Of a DNA stretch of 43,549 bases, positions 33,385 to 41,099 are shown piece after piece. The stretch's first letter is position 1. Every line of letters begins with the position of its first letter. The position numbers were made by a program, and so were the translations under genes. The notes below the pieces were generated by a model. The model searched no databases, had not been told where the DNA came from, and was given only the letters and a program-made list of their open reading frames with translations. This DNA comes from Chloroflexota bacterium (GTDB lineage Bacteria; Chloroflexota; UBA11872; VXOZ01), in contig JAJEAH010000025.1 of assembly GCA_022824225.1 (NCBI GenBank), positions 1 through 43,549 of the forward strand. The letters are read 5' to 3'.

Positions 33385-35460
33385 CTAGTCCCCCGCCACC
33401 TCCGCCGGCTCCTTGGCTTTCTCCGGTGAGGGTTCGTCCTGGGGAGGGGCCGGCGGACGGGAACTCGCGAATTCGCATTCCGGATATCGCGAGCAGCTAT
33501 AGAAGATGCTGCGCCGCTTATTGCGCTTGCGCACCACCTCTCCTTGCCGGCACTGCGGGCACGTGACGCCGATGGTATCCAGGTACGGCTTGGTAAACCG
33601 GCACTTGGGAAAGCCGCTGCACCCGATGAACTTGCCGAACCGCCCCTCGCGCAGCAGCAGGGGCTTGCCGCACTCCTCGCACATTTCGCCGGTCTCCACC
33701 ACGGGCGTCTGCACGCGCTCCGCCTCGGCATCCGCCTTCTCCAACGCCGCGCTGAAGCCGCCATAGAACTCCTTGAGCACCGGCGTCCACTGCTTCTCGC
33801 CACGGGAGATGGAGTCGAGATCCTCTTCCATGTCCGCCGTAAACTCGGACTTGATGATGTCCGGAAAGTGCTTGACCAAAAGGTCGTTCACCACCGCGCC
33901 GAGTTCCGTGGGCGTGAGGCTGCGGCCTTCCCGCTCCACGTACGTGCGCTCCTGTATGACGGAGACGATCGGCGCATAGGTGCTGGGCCGGCCGATGCCC
34001 TGCTCCTCTAGGGCCCGGATCAGGCTGGCCTCGGTGAACCGAGACGGCGGCTGGGTGAAGTGCTGGTCCGGCCACAACTTGCGCAGGTCTAAATCCTCGC
34101 CTTCTACCAAGGGCGGCAAAGGCGGCTGCCCGCCCTCCTGGTCGTCGTCCCTTTGGTACACCTGGCGGTATCCGGGCACTTTGACCCGCATCGCGGAAGC
34201 GCGGAAGCGGTACTTCAGGGCGGCGCCGTCCCGGTTGGGGACGATGTCCACCGACGTTGTCTCCAAAACGGCCGGCCGCATTTGGCTGGCCACGAACCGC
34301 TGCCAGATGAGCGTATAGAGCCGCAACTGGTCCTTGTCCAAGAATTCCCGCATCTGCTCGGGTGTGCGAGAGGCGCTGGTGGGCCGGATGGCCTCGTGGG
34401 CCTCTTGCGCGTTCTTGACCCGCGACCGGTAGGTGTTGGGCTTGGCCGGGACTTCATCCGGGCCGTAGGTCTGGCCGATGAAATCCCGGACCTGGGCTAT
34501 GGCTTCGCCGCTGACTTGCACAGAGTCCGTCCGCATGTAGGTGATGAGGCCCACTTGGCCTTCCCCGCCGATGGCAATGCCTTCGTAGAGTTGCTGGGCC
34601 AGCCGCATGGTGCGCGCAGCGCCATAGTTCAGGCGTCCGGAGGCGTCCTGTTGGAGCGTGCTGGTCGTATACGGCGCGTTGGGCCGCTGCCGCCGCTCGC
34701 GCACGGAAATCTTCTGCACCGGCCAGGCGGCGCCGTCTAGCTCATCCAGAATGCTCTTGGCCGCGCCCTCGTCCTGAATTTCGGGTTTCTTGCCGCTGAT
34801 CCGCACCAGCTCAGCATCGAATTCGTCTTGCGCGCGCCGCGCCTCCTGCTTGGCCAGTTTGGCATGGAGCGACCAGTACTCTTGCGGTACAAAGGCCTCG
34901 ATTTCGCGTTCGCGATCGACGATGAGCCGCAGGGCAACCGACTGGACACGTCCCGCCGACAGGCCGCGCCGCACTTTGCGCCACAGGAAGGGGCTCATCT
35001 TATAGCCGACCAGTCGGTCGAGCACGCGGCGGGCTTGTTGGGCATCCACGAGGTCCGCGTTGATTTCACGGGGTTCCGCGAGCGCCTTTTGCACCGCCGA
35101 TTCCGTAATCTCGTGGAAGACCACTCGCTTGGCGCTCAGGTCTTGCTTCTTCATCTTGCGCTTCAGGGCCTCGAGCACGTGCCAGGCGATAGCCTCGCCC
35201 TCGCGGTCCGGGTCGGTGGCGAGCAGAATCTCTCCGGCCTTCCGCGCCTGGTCGGTGAGCTTCTTTACAGCCGGATTCTTATCGCGGGGAATGACGTATG
35301 AGGGCGCGAAGTCCTGCTCGACCTCTACGCCGAGCTTGCTCTTGGGCAGATCACGCACGTGACCCATCGATGATTCGACCGCAAAGCCGCGTCCCAGGAA
35401 CTTCTTGATTGTCCGCGCCTTAGTCGGCGATTCTACGACGATCAGTTTTCTCTTAGCCAA
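33385..35460 (-). CDS. topA: DNA topoisomerase I (type IA)
   Basis: TopA relaxes negative supercoils through a 5'-phosphotyrosine link. The 691-aa protein has the Toprim domain (LIVVESPTKARTIKKFLG, ATDPDREGEAIAWH), the catalytic Tyr308 in GLITYMRTDSV, and two C-terminal four-Cys zinc motifs (CEECGKP...CSGFPKC and CPQCRQG...CSRYPEC, about 590-675). The start is a TTG at 35460, which lines up with the family start MAKRKLIVVES. A nearby ATG at 35467 is out of frame and opens a 4-codon frame that overlaps the TTG. AGGTGA lies 9 nt before the TTG. Confidence 0.97.
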   Translation of the reverse strand: MAKRKLIVVESPTKARTIKKFLGRGFAVESSMGHVRDLPKSKLGVEVEQDFAPSYVIPRDKNPAVKKLTDQARKAGEILLATDPDREGEAIAWHVLEALKRKMKKQDLSAKRVVFHEITESAVQKALAEPREINADLVDAQQARRVLDRLVGYKMSPFLWRKVRRGLSAGRVQSVALRLIVDREREIEAFVPQEYWSLHAKLAKQEARRAQDEFDAELVRISGKKPEIQDEGAAKSILDELDGAAWPVQKISVRERRQRPNAPYTTSTLQQDASGRLNYGAARTMRLAQQLYEGIAIGGEGQVGLITYMRTDSVQVSGEAIAQVRDFIGQTYGPDEVPAKPNTYRSRVKNAQEAHEAIRPTSASRTPEQMREFLDKDQLRLYTLIWQRFVASQMRPAVLETTSVDIVPNRDGAALKYRFRASAMRVKVPGYRQVYQRDDDQEGGQPPLPPLVEGEDLDLRKLWPDQHFTQPPSRFTEASLIRALEEQGIGRPSTYAPIVSVIQERTYVEREGRSLTPTELGAVVNDLLVKHFPDIIKSEFTADMEEDLDSISRGEKQWTPVLKEFYGGFSAALEKADAEAERVQTPVVETGEMCEECGKPLLLREGRFGKFIGCSGFPKCRFTKPYLDTIGVTCPQCRQGEVVRKRNKRRSIFYSCSRYPECEFASSRPPAPPQDEPSPEKAKEPAEVAGD

Positions 35461-35628
35461 AGTTCATCACCTATCGAATCTACTGTGTCAGTCCGCGGGT
35501 CCAGCCGCAGAAGTGATTGAAGTCAAGAGCATCTGCACGCTCTGTCCCGCTATTTGAGCGCCAGTGATTATCTCTAACACACTCACCCGACGTTGCGCAA
35601 TGGCAAGCGCCTGCCATCTGGGCAAGGG

Positions 35629-36918
35629 CTAGGCGCCGGCTTGCGTTACTTCCCAGGCGTGCAGTTCGGCAACGTGCTCGCGAATCTTGCGAACTGCGTC
35701 CAGAACGAGGTCCATGTGCTCCGGCGGTCCCAGGAACAGCGGATGGGAAAACGAGAGCGCTTCCGTGGCCGCGATGCGTTCGGTTTCCGGACAGTGAAAT
35801 CCTCTGTAGTCCAGCGCCTGTCCGTAGACCTGGGCATTGAACGGGTAGTTCGTGCGTCCACAGTCCATATCCGTAAGCACCGGGTTGCGGTAGAGCGGCG
35901 CGGTCTGGCCCGTGCTGGCCGGCACGCCCTCGGCCTTGAGTGCGGCCAGGAACGTATCGCGTTGTATACCGTCGAATTCCGCGCCGATGAAGCGCCAGTG
36001 CCAAATGTAGAAGCTCCAGCGCGTCACGCGCGGGTCCCACGTCAGGCCTTCCACCCCGGGAATCTCGGCAAGTCCCGCCATGAGGCGGCGCGCGTTCGCC
36101 TCGCGTAGGGCGACTTGCTCCGGCAGCCGCGCCATAGCCGCCAGCCCCAGCGCGCCGATCCACTCCGTCATGCGCAGATTGGTGGCGGGCAGCGACCGCT
36201 CCGGCTTGGGACGTCCGTTCGCGCCGTTCACGTGGTGCAGGCCGAAGAGGCGCTCCTGCACGTCATCGCGGTCGGTGAGCACCATGCCGCCTTCGCCCAG
36301 GGCCACCACCTTGCTGCCCTGGAAGCTGAACGCGCCCGCGTCCTCTATGGCGCCGACGCCCCGGCCCCGCCACTGGCTGCCGTGGGCGTGGGCACAGTCG
36401 CCCACCAACGCGATGCCATGCCGATCGACCAACTCCCGCAATGCATCCATGTCCGCCGGCATGCCGCCGTTGTGCACGCACATGACGGCGCGGGTCCTGG
36501 GCGTGATGGCGGCCTCAACTTTGTCGGCGTCGATATTGTACGTGCCGGGATCGATGTCCACGAACACGGGAGCGGCCCCCACGGCGATCACCGCCGTAGC
36601 AACCGTGATCCACGTAGCCGCCGGGATGATCACCTCGTCACCCGGTTCCACGCCCACGGCCTTGAGGGCCAATTCCATGCCGATTGACCCGGTGGCCACC
36701 GCCACCCCGTGCCGGGCGTCCTGGAATTCCGCAAAGGCGTCTTCGAAGCGCCATACCCAGGATTCCGCGTCTTGGAACTTGGAGCGCGTCCACGACCGGC
36801 TGTGCAGCACGTCCCGCAGGAGTTCCTCGTCCCGCTCGTCATAGACCGGCCACGCGGCGCCCAACGGCCCGGCGACCACCGGCGCGCCGCCGGTCAGTGC
36901 TAGCTTACCCATGTGCAC
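35629..36918 (-). CDS. DegT/DnrJ/EryC1/StrS-family PLP aminotransferase
   Basis: Members transfer an amino group to keto-sugars, or in some cases dehydrate sugars, in surface glycan or antibiotic pathways. The 429-aa product has the PLP-binding Asp184 in LVGDCAHAHGS and the Schiff-base lysine Lys203 in FSFQGSKVVALGEGG. GGAAGG sits 5 nt before the GTG start at 36918; an ATG two codons on is an alternative. It has no sugar-nucleotide genes next to it, so the substrate cannot be named. The long variable C-terminus (YIWHWRFIGAEFDGI) resembles AHBA-synthase-like and scyllo-inosose-type members only in general terms. Confidence 0.88.
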   Translation of the reverse strand: MHMGKLALTGGAPVVAGPLGAAWPVYDERDEELLRDVLHSRSWTRSKFQDAESWVWRFEDAFAEFQDARHGVAVATGSIGMELALKAVGVEPGDEVIIPAATWITVATAVIAVGAAPVFVDIDPGTYNIDADKVEAAITPRTRAVMCVHNGGMPADMDALRELVDRHGIALVGDCAHAHGSQWRGRGVGAIEDAGAFSFQGSKVVALGEGGMVLTDRDDVQERLFGLHHVNGANGRPKPERSLPATNLRMTEWIGALGLAAMARLPEQVALREANARRLMAGLAEIPGVEGLTWDPRVTRWSFYIWHWRFIGAEFDGIQRDTFLAALKAEGVPASTGQTAPLYRNPVLTDMDCGRTNYPFNAQVYGQALDYRGFHCPETERIAATEALSFSHPLFLGPPEHMDLVLDAVRKIREHVAELHAWEVTQAGA

Positions 36919-37239
36919 GCAATCCTTCCGACGCTACGCTTCTTCAAGGAGATTCCATGCATGTGCGCATTGCTCACGTCGCCGCAACGCGGCGCGTGCA
37001 ACGGTGATGGACGGCAAGGCGGAGATCCGGGCCGCTCTGAGGCGCAAAGCGACTCGCTGCCGCCGTGCGGTACAACGGTGCGGATTGGGGCTCTTGCGCC
37101 AGCACGCTCCCCGCGACGGGCCCCCGGGGGTCTTGATAGCCGCTTGCTGCCGATCCACGCCCAACCTGCCGCTGCGCCGTACGTTCTACTCAGAAACCCG
37201 CATTCGCACGGGGCCTTCCCATTGCCAGGCGAACGCACG
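36919..37239. other. Intergenic region without recognisable gene
   Basis: The 321-bp gap between the MidA-like gene and the DegT gene, both on the minus strand, is GC-rich. Frames of about 110 codons run across it on both strands but show no family, membrane pattern or ribosome site. No clear promoter or repeat was found. Confidence 0.35.
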
Positions 37240-38610
37240 CTAGTATAGCACACTCGTTTCCTGAATCAAGACGCGAAAGCCGCCAAGACCGTCCGGCCAG
37301 ATGAGATCGGTGATTGCCCGTTTGCGCCGCAGGGCCGCCGCCGAAACGGGTTGCCGGGCGAGCGCGGCGAGTTCTTCACCGATGCCGAGCGCGAGCAAAA
37401 ACTCGGCTTGCGACTCATAGCGCGCGGTGCGCAGACCAAGCTCCGCGCCCCGATCCATCAATGCGGTAAAGTTTACGTGCGCGGTAATGTCCTGCGCGCC
37501 GATGCGTTGGTACGGGTCCGTGCTAACGCCGTGCCGATAGTAGCACGCCAGCGTGCCGCCGCTGTGCCGCGGGCCGCAAAGTTCTGCCCAGGTCGCGCCG
37601 TAGTCAATCGTAATCACCGTACCCCGGTCCAGCAATCGGGCCACGTCTTCCAGCCACGTGACGGCGGCGAGACAGATTTCACCTTGCCAACCTGGGGCAG
37701 GCCGCCCCAGATCAGCTACGTATGCCGTGAGCTCCGGTCGGCTGGGCTCACCCCACTCTCCCACCAAGTGACCGTTGTCGAGAGTTATGTACAGTTCCTC
37801 CAGCGTGTCCCCGCGCATGCGCACCCGATGCACCGGCAGCGCATCCAGAAGTTCATTGGATAGCACGACACCTGCTACCGGCTTAGCGAGAGCGGGGCGC
37901 ACGCTCACGGGTCGCGCAGCCGCCGCAGCCAACGCCTGGCGCTGGGCGGGACCAGGCCCCGGCCCGCGCTCGACCATGCGGTAGCAGACGGCTTCCCAGC
38001 ACGCCGGCGCGTCCCGGCGCAGGGCGCGGAGCACGTCCCAGCCCAGGATGCCGCGTCCCGCGCCCATTTCCACCACGTCGAAATGCCGGGGGGAGCCGAG
38101 TTGCCGCCAGACTTGCACAACGTGGCGCGCTAGATACGTGCCAAACACGCCATGGAGTTGCGGCGCGGTGTAGTAGTCGCGCGGCGGCCCGGCCTCGGGT
38201 GCGCGCGCTGCTGCGTCTCTAGCTGCAGATGGATTTCCGCTTTCGCGGGAATGACGGACCGGAGGCTTCCGGCTGTCACTGGGCTTCCGGTCGCCACTGC
38301 GCGTTTGGCCGCCACTGGGCTTCCGGTTGTCACTGGGCTTCCAGCCACTATCGGGCGTATGGCCACTACTGGGAGTATGGCCGCCGCTGGACGTGTGGCC
38401 GCTGCTGGGCGTGTGGCCACCATTGGGCTTCCGGCCGCCATGGGGAAGACCTGGGGAGGAGGTATAGTACCCCACGCCTGGCGCGTAGAGGGCGATTTCC
38501 ATGAATTCGGCGAACGTGATTCTGCCTTGCTCCGCGATCGCCGCGCGGACAAGCTCCGTTGCCGTTGCCGGAGTCTGATTCTCATTCTCAATGTCGGACT
38601 TGCTTGCCAT
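37240..38610 (-). CDS. MidA/NDUFAF7-like SAM-dependent methyltransferase with repeat-derived insert
   Basis: The 456-aa protein starts at ATG 38610 (GGAG just upstream). Residues 13-50 (LVRAAIAEQGRITFAEFMEIALYAPGVGYYT) and 145 onward (DYYTAPQLHGVFGTYLARH, VVEMGAGRGILGWDVL, VLSNELLDALPVHRV) match MidA-type arginine methyltransferases, which modify complex I subunits in mitochondria. The usual protein joins GYYT almost directly to the DxxTSP segment. Here about 90 residues intervene: ten hexapeptides of the type SGHTPS/SDRKPS (about 58-117), then VRHSRESGNPSA (118 on), which is the translated form of a dispersed hairpin repeat. Without the insert the length is normal. Confidence 0.88.
   Translation of the reverse strand: MASKSDIENENQTPATATELVRAAIAEQGRITFAEFMEIALYAPGVGYYTSSPGLPHGGRKPNGGHTPSSGHTSSGGHTPSSGHTPDSGWKPSDNRKPSGGQTRSGDRKPSDSRKPPVRHSRESGNPSAARDAAARAPEAGPPRDYYTAPQLHGVFGTYLARHVVQVWRQLGSPRHFDVVEMGAGRGILGWDVLRALRRDAPACWEAVCYRMVERGPGPGPAQRQALAAAAARPVSVRPALAKPVAGVVLSNELLDALPVHRVRMRGDTLEELYITLDNGHLVGEWGEPSRPELTAYVADLGRPAPGWQGEICLAAVTWLEDVARLLDRGTVITIDYGATWAELCGPRHSGGTLACYYRHGVSTDPYQRIGAQDITAHVNFTALMDRGAELGLRTARYESQAEFLLALGIGEELAALARQPVSAAALRRKRAITDLIWPDGLGGFRVLIQETSVLY
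38228..38256. repeat. Dispersed hairpin repeat inside a coding region
   Basis: GGATTTCCGC-TTTC-GCGGGAATGACG has the same sequence, in opposite orientation, as the TCATTCCCGCG...CGGGAATCCA units at 43081-43287. It lies in frame in the MidA-like gene and encodes RHSRESGNPS. The hairpin stem TTTCCGC/GCGGGAA is largely kept. Confidence 0.85.
38266..38445. repeat. Ten 18-bp tandem units encoding a hexapeptide repeat
   Basis: Ten units of exactly 18 bp, consensus near CKTNYGGCCRCYACTGGG, lie within the MidA-like gene. As 18 is a multiple of three, the frame is kept and the minus strand encodes ten related hexapeptides (GGHTPS, SGHTPD, SDRKPS types). Confidence 0.9.
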
Positions 38611-38811
38611 ATCGTCTCCACCCCACGTGCGGCAGGCATCATGCAAGCCACTGGCTACTCGCCCGCATCAGACGGCAATTATCAGTTTCAGTCTTGGGCT
38701 GGCAAGAGGCAAGACTTGCGAGCGTCTTGGGCCTGGAACTACTTCCAACTGTCATTTGTATGTTGTAGAAGACGGGGAGGGGGTGAAGAGGTAGCGCGAA
38801 GGGTATATCGA

Positions 38812-38835
38812 ATGTCATTCCGAACGGAGCGACTA
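38812..38835 (+). repeat. Partial REP/MITE-like arm
   Basis: AATGTCATTCCGAACGGAGCG repeats the left arm of the element that starts 28 bp further on; it has no right arm of its own. Confidence 0.75.
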
Positions 38836-38839
38836 ATCC

Positions 38840-38944
38840 AATGTCATTCCGAACGGAGCGCAGCGCAGTGAGGAATCTAAGGAGCCGCGCCAAGCGGGCG
38901 GTACGTTGCGCGGACGCTAGATTCCTCGCAGGGCTCGGAATGAC
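38840..38944. repeat. Complete REP/MITE-like element with terminal inverted repeats
   Basis: The ~105-bp element begins ATGTCATTCCGAACGGAGCG...GAGGAATCTA and ends TAGATTCCTCG...CTCGGAATGACA, so both outer and inner arms are inverted copies. It has no coding capacity. A second one lies at 39041-39122. Confidence 0.85.
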
Positions 38945-39040
38945 AAAAGATAGGAAACGCACAGCCATGCCACGCCGAACGCAGCACGCGCCCACGCCAA
39001 ACCGAACGCTGCACCCCCTATGTCATTCCGAACGGCAATC

Positions 39041-39122
39041 AATGTCATTCTGAGGAGCGCAGCGACGAAGAATCTAGAGTTGGCGGATCACCTAGATCCC
39101 TCGCTCCGCTCGGAATGACATT
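39041..39122. repeat. Second complete REP/MITE-like element
   Basis: This ~82-bp copy begins ATGTCATTCTGAGGAGCGCA...AGAATCTAGA and ends TAGATCCCTCG...CTCGGAATGACAT. It is shorter than the 38840 element, with a different centre. A further partial left arm stands at 39019-39033. Confidence 0.85.
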
Positions 39123-39320
39123 ATTCTGCGCTCGGCAGGACTTGGACGGTGCCCGCAATTGGTTAGAGCCTCAAAGAGCCTCACTCCACTGCTTCCGGAT
39201 CAAACACCACACGCCTAATTCCACAACAAACGTCGCGCGCCCCCTCTGTCCGCTCTTCTGTACAATAGAGGGCAACACGGCGGCGAACAACCCGAGAGGT
39301 ACCGTAGAGAGGTGTGGGCC

Positions 39321-41099
39321 ATGACCTTGCGGAGTCAAGATTTACGCGACCTCAACCGCCAGGGCGACGCCTTGCGTATGGGCATGGACTGGACCGTGGA
39401 CGACCTGGGCAAGCCGCAGGTGCTGGTGGAGAGCGTGACGGGCTGCTCGCATCCTTCCAGCGTGCATTTGGGCGACCTGGTCGAGCAGGCCAAGTTTGGC
39501 GTATATACGCGGGGCGGCAAACCCGCCGAGTTCTACTGCACCGACATCTGCGACGGCGTGGCGCAAGCCCACGCCGGTATGCGTTTCAGCCTGCCCTCGC
39601 GGGACATCATCAGCTACATGACGGAAATCCACGCCCTGGCGCATCCCCACGACGCCATGGTCTGCATCTCCACCGCCGACAAGGCGGTGCCCGGCCATCT
39701 GATGGCCATGGCCCGCGTGAACCTGCCCGCCATCCACGTCCCCGGCGGCACCCAGACGAACGGCCCGTGCAACATGTCGTCGGAGCTCATGTATCCGCTC
39801 GGCATCATGCGGGATAAGGGTCAAATAACTGAGGAAGAACTAATCGCCAAGCAGAAGCACGCCTGTCCCACGCCCGGCGCGTGCCAGTTCATGGGCACGG
39901 CCAGCAGCAACCAGGTGATCTCGGAAGCCTTGGGACTGGCGTTGCCGGGCAGCGCGCTGATTCCGGCGGCCCTGCGCGAACTCACCCGCATGGCCCGTGA
40001 TGCCGGTGAGCAAGTGATGACTTTGCTGGAACAGAACATCCGTCCCCGCGACATTCTGACGCCGGAAGCCTTCCACAACGCTCTCGTGCTCCACGCCGCC
40101 GTCGGCGGTTCCACCAATCTTTTGCTCCACGTGCCCGCTATCGCCCAAGAAGTGGGTATCGAGATCAATCCGGGGCAGTTCGACGAAATCGGCCGCAAAG
40201 TCCCGGTGCTGACCGACGTGAAGACCTACGGAACGCATCCGGTAGAGTATATCTGGTATTGCGGCGGCGTGCCGGCCCTGATGAATGAAGTCAAGGACTT
40301 CCTCTATCTCGACTGTCTCACGGTCACGGGCAAGACCATCCGCGAAAACCTGGCAGACCTTGAAGCGTCCGGCTGGTTCGATGAGATCGCCGGTTACCTG
40401 GACAACCACGGCCTGCGCAAGGAAGAAGTGCTCTATCCCATCGAGCGGCCATACAAGACCGGCGGCACGATAGCGGTGCTCACCGGCAACCTGGCGCCGG
40501 AGGGAGCCGTGATGAAGCACGTGGCCGCCGACCCCCGCACTCACCGGATGGTGGGCCGCGCGGTGCCCTACGACTGCGAGGAAGACGCCATCGCGGGCGT
40601 AAAGAACGACGAGATCAAGCCCGGCGACGCCATGATCATCCGCTATGAGGGCTTGCGCTCCACCGGCATGCCGGAGATGTACTTCTGCACTACCGTCATT
40701 TCGGCCCGGCCCGACTTGGAAGCAAGCACCGCCATCATCACCGACGGGCGCTACTCCGGCGCGGCCAAAGGCCCGAACATCGGCCACGTGATGCCGGAAG
40801 CGGCGCTGGGCGGTCCGCTGGCGCTGGTGGAAACGGACGACCTCATCGAAATCGACGTGCCCGCCCGCTCGCTGAATATCGTGGGCGTGCGCGGCGCACG
40901 CAAATCCCCGGCGGAGATCGACCGCATTCTGGCCGAGCGCCGCGCGCGCTGGCAGCCGCCCGCGCCGCGACACGACGCCGGCGTGCTCTCCCTCTATACC
41001 CGCGAGGCCACAGACACTGCCGCCAGTTCGCCAAACACAAACGGTCCTCCGTCAGACGTCACGGTGCGGCCCCAGACCGGGTCCACGCCGCGTTCATGA
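39321..41099 (+). CDS. IlvD/Edd-family dehydratase with altered cluster ligands
   Basis: The family dehydrates dihydroxy acids or sugar acids with an iron-sulfur cluster. The 592-aa protein (ATG 39321, GAGAGG 8 nt upstream; GTG 39312 possible) has ESVTGCSHPSS with Cys42, TDICDGVAQ, LPSRDIISYMTE, CPTPGACQFMGTASS with Cys182/Cys188, and GGSTNLLLHVPAIA. In most members the second ligand is the Cys of a CDK motif; here the motif reads STADK (Ala119-Asp120-Lys121). Cys77 or Cys115 might substitute. It may be a sugar-acid dehydratase rather than IlvD. The stop overlaps the next gene's start (ATGA). Confidence 0.85.
   Translation: MTLRSQDLRDLNRQGDALRMGMDWTVDDLGKPQVLVESVTGCSHPSSVHLGDLVEQAKFGVYTRGGKPAEFYCTDICDGVAQAHAGMRFSLPSRDIISYMTEIHALAHPHDAMVCISTADKAVPGHLMAMARVNLPAIHVPGGTQTNGPCNMSSELMYPLGIMRDKGQITEEELIAKQKHACPTPGACQFMGTASSNQVISEALGLALPGSALIPAALRELTRMARDAGEQVMTLLEQNIRPRDILTPEAFHNALVLHAAVGGSTNLLLHVPAIAQEVGIEINPGQFDEIGRKVPVLTDVKTYGTHPVEYIWYCGGVPALMNEVKDFLYLDCLTVTGKTIRENLADLEASGWFDEIAGYLDNHGLRKEEVLYPIERPYKTGGTIAVLTGNLAPEGAVMKHVAADPRTHRMVGRAVPYDCEEDAIAGVKNDEIKPGDAMIIRYEGLRSTGMPEMYFCTTVISARPDLEASTAIITDGRYSGAAKGPNIGHVMPEAALGGPLALVETDDLIEIDVPARSLNIVGVRGARKSPAEIDRILAERRARWQPPAPRHDAGVLSLYTREATDTAASSPNTNGPPSDVTVRPQTGSTPRS

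Larger units (their letters stand above)
38611..39320. other. Intergenic region dominated by REP/MITE-like elements
   Basis: No gene is seen in this 710-bp gap between divergent genes. Besides the elements at 38812-39122 it contains the probable ilvD promoter region (about 39180-39300), where no clear -35/-10 pair could be fixed. Confidence 0.5.
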
